64,000 nucleotides of DNA from Quercus robur (Eukaryota; Streptophyta; Magnoliopsida; Fagales; Fagaceae): assembly GCF_932294415.1 (NCBI RefSeq), contig NC_065538.1, positions 16,077,830-16,141,829 on the forward strand, in the 5' to 3' direction. Each line of letters begins with the position of its first letter. The first letter of the stretch is position 1. This document shows, one piece after another, positions 56,201 through 64,000 of this stretch. Under the pieces are notes generated by a model. That model saw only the letters and a program-made list of their open reading frames with translations, did no database searches and was not told where the DNA came from. A program made the translations under genes and the position numbers.

Positions 56201-59200
56201 GCTAATTGTAGGCATAGGCCCCATTAATAAGATCATCCAATCCCATTAGGAATTGCAAAACATACTCTTGATGGAAAATTTCATGAATATCCTTTGTAAC
56301 CCCACATGGACATATAGGTAAATTACGGTAACTAGCCAGTTCTTCCCAAAGAGACTTGAGGTTTATGAAGTATGCACTTACTGAGGATTGTTTCTGATTC
56401 AAGGAAGCAATGGCTTTCTTCAATTCTACGATTCTTGGCCTGTTCTTCTGAGTGAACCTATCCTTCAGATCCAGCCACACTTCGCAAGCTGTGCTTGCAT
56501 AAATTTCACTGTTGGCGATCTCTTTGGAAATTGAGATCAAGATCCATGACCGCACCAAATTGTTGCATCTTCTCCAAGCCAAGAAGTTTGGAACACTTGA
56601 GTCCATTGGTTAGTGTTAAAAGCATTGTTCTGCTCCAGGTAGGATAATTGTCACCAATCAAAAGCTGAGAACCCAAGACATTTCCTAGATTATCTCCACT
56701 TTGAAGCAGATAAGGATTGGTAGAATCATCTCTGGTTGTTCCTGAAGCAGAACTAGAATTGAGATTGGAAATAGAATTTGCATTCAAATTGGTGGTGTTG
56801 GGATTAGCATCGGATGCCAAGGAAATAGCTTGAGAATGAAGAAGATATTGACACTAAGAGGTTAGGCTTAATGCAACCTCTGATACCATATAAAAAAAAT
56901 CTAGAGAGAAATCTTAAGAAAATATCTAGAAACTGATCTTTTGCATTGAGCTTAACCAAATGATACAAAGCTCTGTTCCAATATTTATACAGCAAACTAA
57001 CTGACTCATGTACACATGTAAATAGGAAATTACAATTTGATACATTACTAATCACCCTTAAGGTTATACTACCTTTAGTCTTCTAGGAAGAGCTTCAACT
57101 ACTGTCATATAGCAGAATACTAATCTTCCTCCTTTAATATAATGGTGGTTAGCATGAGTAACCAAAAACTTCTTTTGTTTTTCAGTTATTTTTATGCAAG
57201 GTGATAGTAACTTTTTGAACTTCTGGAGATCCCGTTTTAAAGGCAATATTGAAGATTTTGGTTCATGTGGCAGGCCAGCCCCAACTGTTTAAAGTATGGC
57301 ACAGTTAAAGATTGTTATTGTTCTTACTGAACAGAAAAATGACAGGCACAGAATACATGCTGTATGAAGTTATGGAGCCCCATTTATTTGTCATCCGCAA
57401 GCAAAAGAGGGATGGTCCTGAAAAAGTTACACCAATGCTGACTTACTATATTTTGGATGGTTCAATTTACCAAGCGCCGCAGCTTTGTAATGTTTTTGCT
57501 GCTCGAATTGTAAGTTCCTTTTTCTTTTTCTTTTTCTTTTTTAAACATCTCTTTGCTCACTATGATATTCTTGAAACTATAGACAATGTTAGTATGTCAG
57601 CACTAATTTGAATAAAATATACATTGNNNNNNNNNNNNNNNNNNNNNNNNNNNNNNNNNNNNNNNNNNNNNNNNNNNNNNNNNNNNNNNNNNNNNNNNNN
57701 NNNNNNNNNNNNNNNNNNNNNNNNNNNNNNNNNNNNNNNNNNNNNNNNNNNNNNNNNNNNNNNNNNNNNNNNNNNNNNNNNNNNNNNNNNNNNNNNNNNN
57801 NNNNNNNNNNNNNNNNNNNNNNNNNNGGCAACTTTTGGGATATGATGAAAATCTCAGTTTCCTAAGAGCAAAAGATTTCAAATTCATACTTAGGGTATGC
57901 GCTGGACATATGGAAGCCAAAGTTAGTCACTCTTCTCCCAATGAGCTATAGCTCAACTGGCACTACCCTCACCTGTAATAATGGATGGAGGGAAAGGTTA
58001 TGGGTTAAAGACCCATTGGGTGCATACTTACCAAAAAAAAAATTTTGTCACTATTCGTTACTGTAGAATATGAAGTAGTAAATGTCATTGCAGATGCCAG
58101 ATAGTGATACAGCAGAATCTTGGATGTTTACATCCTGCTTATAATGCTAGAAAGACTGCATTGAAAATATCCTTCGTAGTTTTTTATTTTAATTTTAGAA
58201 AAATAACCTTCATATGATATTGATTATGTACTCTGTTGCAGAGCCGGTCTCTTTATCATATATCCAAAGCTTTTACCATTGCTGCTTCAAAGTTGGAGAA
58301 GATTGGATATGGTAACTGCTTGCTACATACTTTGCTTCTTTTCATCATGTTCCCTGCCTCCAAAATGGACATTTCTCCTTGTTTGTTTTTGCCAAAATTA
58401 TTTTCAATTATCAAAGGTCTAAGTAAATTTTGAATTCTTGCCACTCCTTGATTCCAAAAAAAAAAAAAAAAAAGTTGTTTACATTAGATATCAAAGAAGG
58501 ACATTACTGTAAAAGCTAAAGTTTAACTCAATGCATTTATTGACCTATTGTTTATCTATAGTGTCTTTTTTAAAAAGGAAATTCATCTTGGGATGGCGTA
58601 TGTGCTTTTGACCTTTTGTGTTAGCATAAGATCTTGGTTTTTGGAGGTGCATTGCTTAAACTGTTAAGAATCTTCTTCTTCTTCTTTTTTTTTTTTTTTG
58701 GGGGGTGGGGGGGGGGAGATGGGAACATTCAGTAGATCAATCAAATTTAAACTATCTGATATCATTATTGAGAAAATATAGGAATTTGTTTTTTCTAGGC
58801 ACGGAATTTGAAATGGCACTAATGTGTTTGTGAGAATTTATGAAGTATCTAGTTGGTTCTTCTTATCACCTTTCATATTATGAGCTTTCACATTGCTACT
58901 AAAAGTTGTTCATTTTTATTTTATCTAATATACCTACAACTAAGCTGTACAAAATTGAAAGGCCTCGTAGAAAGCAATAAATATGTTTAATACCCCCATA
59001 ATCTTACTAAAAGTTGTTAATTTTTATTGTATCTAATACCCCTATAATCTCCCCAGATTAAAAGGGAAATGTCTTGTTTGGATACGCTATGTTCTCATAA
59101 CATGGCCTTGGGGGATTTTAAGTAAGCAATAGATCTTGGTGTTGTCAAGTTGTACCTCTGATCCCTGATTTTGCTGGATGTTGGGGCACTGGGGAGAAGA

Positions 59201-61731
59201 AGAGTAGGACTGATTGAAAACATTTGAAACAAAGAATTCTCTAATTAACTTGTATTTTCTTACTTTTATGTAAAAGTTGGGCTAGGGCCTGAATTTTGGG
59301 AACTGAACCTCTGATTTTGCAACTAATGTTATCGTTATAGATCACTGTTTGATAGTTTCAAGTATCGCTTAATTATGGTAATCATTACAGCTTCACCTCA
59401 TGTTTCATTATTGAGATTTGCTTTAATGAATATGAGAATCTTGGTTGTGTTATTGCAAGTTCCTTATGGATTGAGAGATTTATAGAGGAATAGTCACTAA
59501 TGAACGAACTCAACAAAGCCTTTCAATTTAGGGCCTTTGTTGTTTAGTTATAGGTCGTTTGTTCTTAACCCCTCCTGATTGCACATCTAACTTTAATATT
59601 TTGATGGTGTAATCATTGATTTTTACCTGTACTGGCTCAAACATGTGTCCAACGTTCTCTTCTGTCTGATTGGTGCAGTATCTGACGTCTATGTTGATTC
59701 ATTTCTTATTTCACCTTTTATTGTCTTACCTTGTAAAGAACCAAAATTGAAAAAGAAGGTAGCTAGTTTCGAGGTTAGCTAGGCCTCCTAAGGATAGTGA
59801 GAGAATAGAAGGGAAGAATGGGAACACAGAAAGAAGTGTACTGACATAACTCTTTTCATTGCCCTTTCTGTACACATTGTGGTGTTACTCTTATACCCGT
59901 CAATTCTGCCCTCTGTAACTATCTGCCACAGCTGTCACCAGCTGTTACTAACCAACCTAACTAACTCTATCTCCTATCAATGTAACCAACTACAACCGGA
60001 TCCTATCACAGCAACTATTACACTTTGGCAGTCACTATTAGAGTCACAAAGTAATTACAAAGAATACATATACAATGACCCAATGACCCAGTAAAATCTC
60101 TAACATACCTTCTAATAATCTTTTTAGATAAGTAATAAAATTTAATTGAAAAGTGCAAAAGAAGGGGCTGAAAGTAAACAGCCTTGGTTAGAATCTTGGC
60201 AATCTTGTGTCTAAAGCATGGGGGGCTGGCTTGGTTGTATTATGATATCAAAGATAACAGATATCCAGTCTTGATAATTCTATAAATCATGATTTTTTTT
60301 TTTTTTTCCAAAACTTCATTTCTTCAAATGTTAGAAGGGTTTTGTTTGAACTCCAGTGCCCTAGGCGGCACACCCCTTTTACTCTTTTTTAAATACATTT
60401 TTATTACATCTAATAGAAGAAGAGGAAGTCTTTTGCCATCAATCTCTCTCTGTCTCTCTATGTGCATAGGAACATGTGCATTTATACAATTACCATATGT
60501 TTTAATTGTGGTCTTTTCTCCTTTAAATTTGTGTTAGTTATCTTGTTCTTATCATGTTGATTTGTTTGTTGTCATTTCTGATGCAGTTGATGCTGATGAG
60601 AGTGTAGCCTTGGAATCAAAGGTTGCTAAAGAGACAATTGATTTTAAGGAAGTTAAGCGAATAGATCATATACTTGCATCCTTGCAACGAAAGGTAAATT
60701 CTGTATATCTCTAGAAATTTTCCTCCATGTTATTCACTGAAGGTTTTTTTTTTGGCCTATGCCATAGAAGTGAAATGATTAGATAGCTGAGATACTTGTG
60801 ACTATTTCAAATCTATGCTTGAAATCAATTCAATTGAATAGCCTTTGCATTACAGTGTATTTGAGTGCCCGTCCTAAAAAAGCCTTGTCCAAGGCCTCTT
60901 TCCTATGAAGCCTTGGCAAGTAGTCTCCTACCAAAAAACTCTCAATCAAGCCCTCACACCCCTACTAGGTTAAAACCCCATTTTCCCAAACCTATACCTC
61001 TAAAAAAATGGGGCATCCTCTTATCTTGTTCGTATTCTAGTTAAAACCTCTTAGGTAGGTTCCTATCCTTTATCTATCAGTAAATGGATGGAATTCACTC
61101 GTCAGAATCAATATATGGAACTACGTAAAATCAGGCCATGCTCGCTGCATCTGAAATTGTTCGTTCACCCGAAAGTCTTCTCTCTACACTAAAACGCTAA
61201 ATCATTTGGGCTCTTTCACACAGTGAATAAGGAAGTTCCTTCTCGGTTTTGCATGCCAATTGGCAACTGCTCTATTTCGTATCATCCCACACAGTGGCAA
61301 ATGTAACCATCAAGGCATTTGCATACTTATCTTTTATTATGGGAAGAATCATTTTTCCCGTTAACTTTTTTCCATTGGCTAATTGAAATCCTGACAAAAC
61401 TATAGCTATATATGGGAGCAGAATCTAATATGCAATACTATGATTGTGGGATTATGATTCTTACAATTGGATAAGTTAGGTCTCAGTTTGGTTAGAAGTC
61501 AGATATATTTTCAAGGAATGTAAATTTAATTTCTTGTCAAACATTTGTACCTCCTCTCTGTTCGGGCAGCTTCCACCAGCTCCTCCGCCACCACCATTTC
61601 CAGAAGGTTATGTTCCTCCTGCCAGTGCAGACACAGAGAAAGCACCTGAAGTGCAGCAATCTGGAGAAGTACAACCTCCTCCAGTTGATCCCATTATTGA
61701 TCAAGGTCCTGCTAAAAGAATGAAATTTTGA
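44221..61731 (+). CDS. MED6: Mediator complex subunit MED6, five exons, frameshift in exon 1
   Basis: Head-module subunit of Mediator, linking transcription factors to RNA polymerase II in the nucleus. Exons: 44221-44458, 57335-57509, 58242-58311, 60587-60693, 61570-61731, all with GT-AG borders; about 250 residues, as expected for MED6. Conserved blocks: [37 protein letters not shown] (exon 1); [35 protein letters not shown] (exon 2); [14 protein letters not shown] (exon 3); [12 protein letters not shown] (exon 4); a proline-rich tail [13 protein letters not shown] ending AKRMKF (exon 5). The ATG (context ACCATGG) opens MATPPVAGG...PGTDM in one frame, but the conserved block from CFKDQLW is in another. 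One base appears missing near 44308; no ATG exists upstream in the conserved frame. This could be an assembly error or a real lesion. Intron 1 is 12.9 kb and filled with transposons. Confidence 0.85.
45496..46055. mobile_element. Solo LTR, 560 bp, inside the copia RNase H region
   Basis: Begins TGATGCAGGATC and ends TTGTCCCCATCA (TG...CA, with TGATG/CATCA inverted ends) and is flanked by the pentamer TTCTC at 45491-45495 and 46056-46060. Joining the flanks with a single TTCTC restores the copia RNase H reading HERTKH. Orientation not determined. Confidence 0.8.
46357..46856 (-). mobile_element. 500-bp fold-back element with 10-bp target duplication
   Basis: The decamer GCTGAATTTG lies at 46347-46356 and 46857-46866. 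Between them, read on the minus strand, the element starts GAGGAAATGGGCAGAG and ends in an A-rich tail (TTTAGAAAAAAAAATTC). Inverted repeats at about 46398-46460 and 46750-46811 share GTTAG, CACGTTTC or AACGTTTC, and TAGCATCT-GAG, and the arms carry many CTCGAG or near-CTCGAG motifs. Joining the flanks restores the copia reading DANSAL. Related to 15085-15745. Class uncertain: the tail suggests a retroposon, the arms a fold-back element. Confidence 0.65.
47380..49393 (+). pseudogene. LINE ORF1 (gag-like), degenerate
   Basis: Open pieces at 47830-48261, 48761-49117 and 49136-49393 separated by stops. The upstream part encodes [13 protein letters not shown] and similar, reminiscent of the DUF4283-type N-terminus of plant LINE ORF1. 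No zinc knuckle could be confirmed. Near 48360-48720 there is a decayed tandem of GGCTGAGAAGG/GCTAGAAAGAGTC-type segments (period about 120 bp). Confidence 0.5.
49441..53098 (+). pseudogene. LINE ORF2: endonuclease and reverse transcriptase, disrupted
   Basis: ATG 49441 opens [14 protein letters not shown] (apurinic-endonuclease start), then CLQETK. A stop at 49639 and a one-base shift near 49790 follow. The frame from about 49790 gives GDFNIVG, YTWFSG and LDHSPI. Reverse transcriptase motifs: [46 protein letters not shown], and [10 protein letters not shown] near 51505. Stops interrupt at 50633, about 50702, 51077, 51146 and 51413, and further shifts occur after 51413. A poly-G run at 52140-52154 sits in the C-terminal region, which ends with the usual [13 protein letters not shown] tail. 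Inactive. Confidence 0.8.
57627..57826. other. Assembly gap, 200 N
   Basis: Exactly 200 ambiguous bases within MED6 intron 2, probably a placeholder of fixed size; true length unknown. Confidence 0.98.
57936..58046 (+). mobile_element. tRNA-derived SINE in MED6 intron 2
   Basis: Contains an A-box-like TAGCTCAACTGG (57949-57960), a B-box-like GGTTAAAGACC and a 3' A-run. Flanked by GTCACTCTTC (57926-57935) and GTCACTATTC (58047-58056), a 9/10 target duplication. About 111 bp, non-coding, transcribable by RNA polymerase III in its intact form. Confidence 0.72.
59732..60105. mobile_element. Solo LTR, 374 bp, in MED6 intron 3
   Basis: Begins TGTAAAGAACC and ends AATCTCTAACA, with the pentamer TACCT at 59727-59731 and 60106-60110. 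No internal domain. On the minus strand it would start TGTTAGAGATTTTAC with a TATA-like stretch (TGTATATGTATTC) soon after, so minus is the likelier orientation. Confidence 0.78.
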
Positions 61732-62477
61732 ATAACATCCGTTTCCCCTACTTAAATGTCAACTAACGCTCTAACAGCATTTTCTTTGTATGTTTATTTA
61801 TCTTTTAGACTTAACACTGAAAGTTCCGTCTATAAAATTTACTTTCATAAAATGTGTAAATCACTAATCAGTTTTGTAGGAACATGAACATTGTAGTCGT
61901 TTGACATGAGCATGAATGTTAATTAACATTTCTCCATTTGATGACTGGGTGTAAGCATTTTACATACAGCTGGTCAAATTAGATTGAAAAGGATCAGGGA
62001 TATACAACATGGGCAATTTGTTCAATCAGTTCCATTCAACTCCAAGCAAGTGTTCGGTACTTTTGTGTTTCCAACACCCCCCCCCCCCCCCCCCCCTTTC
62101 CTTTATTTGAGCTAAGAAGGTATTAATTGGTGTGAGATGTATAGGATTAATATTAATTTTATTGTTTTAGGTGATGAGAAGGTTCTTTCTTTTCTTTTTT
62201 TGGATTGATAATGATAGTTCATATATGGAGGTTAAAGTTAATGTATATAGGTGAGGTATTCATGTCAATGGGGAGATTGAGCGTATAGCATCCTTTTGTG
62301 GTTGTTGCATGGCTAGTGGAGTAGAATCAGTAGATAACTAAGATCGGTACAAATATATATAATAATTAAAAAAAAAAAAAATGGTTTTCTGGGTTGGCTC
62401 CTATGTTGCTAGTTCGACCCAAAATGATATTGACCCTTCCAAACTGAACATTAATGTGGTACTTAAAACTTAAAAGG
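61732..62477. other. MED6 3' UTR and downstream DNA
   Basis: No further gene seen. Contains a poly-C run (62077-62095) that may mark a sequencing-difficult site, and a poly-A run near 62369. Confidence 0.4.
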
Positions 62478-62487
62478 GTCATCTTTT

Positions 62488-62587
62488 GCCAATAACTAGT
62501 ACCTCTCGATCTTTAGACGATAATATCTTAGGTTCAAATCGTTTCACCTCAATTATTTAATTATTACCAAAAAAAAACGCAAAAAAA
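62488..62587 (+). mobile_element. Short SINE-like retroposon
   Basis: A 100-bp segment with a B-box-like GGTTCAAATC and an A-rich end, flanked by GTCATCTTTT (62478-62487) and GTCATCCTTTT (62588-62598). The A-box is weak. Probably a decayed SINE. Confidence 0.5.
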
Positions 62588-62716
62588 GTCATCCTTTTCT
62601 TTTTCATAAGTAATTATTAAAGGGCTATATTATCTCTTGGTCCCTATAACTTTTCCATCATTGTTATTTGGGTTTCTAAAATATCATAATTGTAAGAACA
62701 ATCCATGTGACATTTA

Positions 62717-63011
62717 GGGTGGGTTTGGATCCACGTTTGAGTTTTGCTTTTTTTTTTTTTTTTTTTTCTACACGCGTTTCAGGGGACAAGTGCAATAGTG
62801 GAGTACTGTTTAGTACTGTTTGGCCATGTTTTTTTGACATTTCTGTCAATTAGTGGGCCTATGCACTGTTCATGGACCCACAAATTTCACATTTTATCAA
62901 TTTTTTCATTAAAAATTGGTCCCACAGCACTATTCACACATTTAAAAATTATTTTGCTACAGTGTTTTCAGTTTTCAGTTTCAGCAAAATAAGTTTTATC
63001 CAAACACACCC
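62717..63011. mobile_element. Tourist/PIF-Harbinger-like MITE
   Basis: Terminal inverted repeats GGGTGGGTTTGGAT (left) and GGGTGTGTTTGGAT (complement of right) are bordered by TTA at 62714-62716 and 63012-63014, the target duplication typical of this superfamily. 295 bp, non-coding. Confidence 0.75.
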
Positions 63012-63118
63012 TTAACTTCTCATGGTTAATTGATTTTAATGGAATGATCACATGGACAACTATTCTAACGTTGAAGGTATTAATTACTAACTTAGCTCCA
63101 CATACTAAGTATTATTAT

Positions 63119-64000
63119 TGTAGGAGAACAATTTGGTGACCCAATCCTTATCGCTCAAGTCTTGGTCCAAAAGGTCCCACACAATGAATTTTTGTAGAGT
63201 ATGGGCTAAAGAACTCGGTTTCAGTTAGTTTCAACGGTTTGATGCATGGGTTAAGGGAATACACAAACAAGAACGAAAATGCCACTGTAGAAAAGTCTCA
63301 AGGAATGATAAGGCTAAAAACTTGATCAATAGATCAATGCAGCAAGGCTTCTCTACAGTCTTCTCTCCCTTTTTTTTTTTCTGTCCCCTCTCTTGGGAGA
63401 CCTTTACATATTATATAGGCCCTTTCCAATCATCTGAGCTTTACATTTGTTGATCATCCAAACCCCCACTTGAGCACCTGTCCCATCAGACACCCCTTTC
63501 AATTCTTTGTGAGTTGCGGTAGCTGAGGTAGCACTGTTCAGGAGTCTTCTCCTCATTAATGCGGCCAGGAGAGCAGTTGTAATGCATTTAATGTGGTGGT
63601 GGCAGCCTTTGCTGAGATATTTCGGGTTTCCTTCCTTTTTACGTATTGGGAAGATGGACTATAGTGGCTAGGATGTACCTTTACTTCGAAATTTGTAGTA
63701 TCCGAGGAGAAATTACTCCTCGGACACGTTCTCTTTGCCCCAATGGGCCTGAATAAGAATTGCTTGGGTCACGCTGACTCCTCGGACGGGCTGCGTCCTC
63801 GAACGGGCCTAGGGCCTAACCAGCCTGTTATTTTGGGCCGGTCCCCACAATAGCCTCTCAAAACTCCGGTTTTTGATCTCCTTCCGAGGAGAAAAGCGGG
63901 GTTTTGATATTACAAAGAATGAAATTAATTAGCTCCTAATTCACACGTGTGGGGGTAGTTGCTTTTGTCGCGCTACAATTTACGAGGCGCGACTATTTAC
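63119..64000 (+). mobile_element. LTR-like retroelement sequence, cut by window edge
   Basis: From TGTAGGAGAACAATTTG (63119) the sequence is GC-richer, with a TATA-like ATTATATAGGCCC near 63408, several TCCTCGGAC/TCCGAGGAG motifs and a CCCCACA at 63843-63849 that could be an LTR end. The next bases show no recognisable primer-binding site and no target duplication matches, so borders and class are tentative. Confidence 0.4.

Larger units (their letters stand above)
45301..56820 (-). pseudogene. copia gag-pol remnant (antisense to MED6), in four pieces
   Basis: Gag starts at 56820 (MASDANPN...) with [14 protein letters not shown] and a frame change near 56520, then [11 protein letters not shown] (UBN2-type gag). 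Protease: [14 protein letters not shown] near 55595. Integrase: CDICPLAKG and HIDTWGPF (Asp near 54940), later [12 protein letters not shown] with stops around it. Reverse transcriptase: [27 protein letters not shown]. The catalytic box reads YVDV near 53335 instead of YVDD. It stops at the LINE and resumes at 47240 as [11 protein letters not shown]. RNase H ([30 protein letters not shown]) is further split by two insertions. Clearly inactive. Confidence 0.8.
45079..57107 (-). mobile_element. Antisense Ty1/copia element in MED6 intron 1, interrupted by three insertions
   Basis: LTRs lie at 45079-45300 (3' LTR) and 56889-57107 (5' LTR). They share CTAGAAACTGATCTTTTGCA, TGTTCCAATATTTATACAGC and AGAGCTTCAACTACTGTC. 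The primer-binding site TGGTATCAGAG is the complement of 56878-56888, next to the 5' LTR. Gag, protease, integrase, reverse transcriptase and RNase H follow in order on the minus strand. Removing the LINE (47241-53253), the solo LTR (45496-46055) and the 500-bp element (46357-46856), each with one copy of its duplication, leaves about 4.9 kb, a normal copia length. No matching target duplication was found at the outer ends. Confidence 0.85.

Noticed and set aside
57589..57920. Frames spanning the N block
   Set aside because: They consist mainly of undefined residues.

Overview
This is nuclear DNA of a flowering plant, most likely a woody eudicot. The evidence is AT-rich intergenic sequence, GT-AG introns, Ty1/copia and LINE retroelements, Helitrons and MITEs, and plant-type proteins (malectin-like LRR receptor kinase, F-box/LRR, OTU peptidase, Mediator MED6). 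I cannot name the species from sequence alone; the gene and repeat mix would fit a Fagales-type tree, but that is a guess.

Layout. Bases 1-202 hold the first exon and the start of the second exon of a malectin-like LRR receptor kinase on the minus strand. Bases 2.3-6.2 kb are intergenic, with a Helitron-like element, a hAT-like element with an 8-bp target duplication, and a local duplication split by an insertion. A decayed F-box/LRR cluster spans 6.8-21.5 kb: two long broken copies and one 3' fragment. Between them lie a LINE remnant, several MITEs, a 961-bp solo LTR, a 405-bp tandem duplication and a fold-back element. Two direct copies of a ~1 kb segment (17.0-18.5 and 21.9-22.9 kb) bracket the second F-box copy. 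An apparently intact ten-exon OTU cysteine peptidase gene lies at 23.55-28.90 kb, with a non-autonomous LTR element in its third intron. A 3'-truncated copia element occupies 32.87-36.72 kb, followed by intergenic DNA with paired MITEs at 42.1-43.5 kb. MED6 runs from 44.22 to 61.73 kb in five exons. Its 12.9-kb first intron holds an antisense copia element that was itself hit by a LINE, a solo LTR and a 500-bp fold-back element. The right end has a SINE-like element, a Tourist-like MITE and an LTR-like sequence cut by the window edge.

The genes do not form a pathway. OTU peptidase (deubiquitination) and MED6 (Mediator head) are independent single genes; the F-box cluster looks like a local birth-and-death family. 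MED6 exon 1 has an apparent one-base frameshift in this assembly. Most of what is informative here is transposon archaeology: many insertions can be dated relative to each other because target-site duplications or paralogous empty sites are visible. I saw no clear sign of an undescribed biochemical system. The most novel-looking items are a MITE family sharing a core but not its termini, an ACTCGAG-rich fold-back family with retroposon-like ends, and C-to-T (CHG-context) damage in a copia element.
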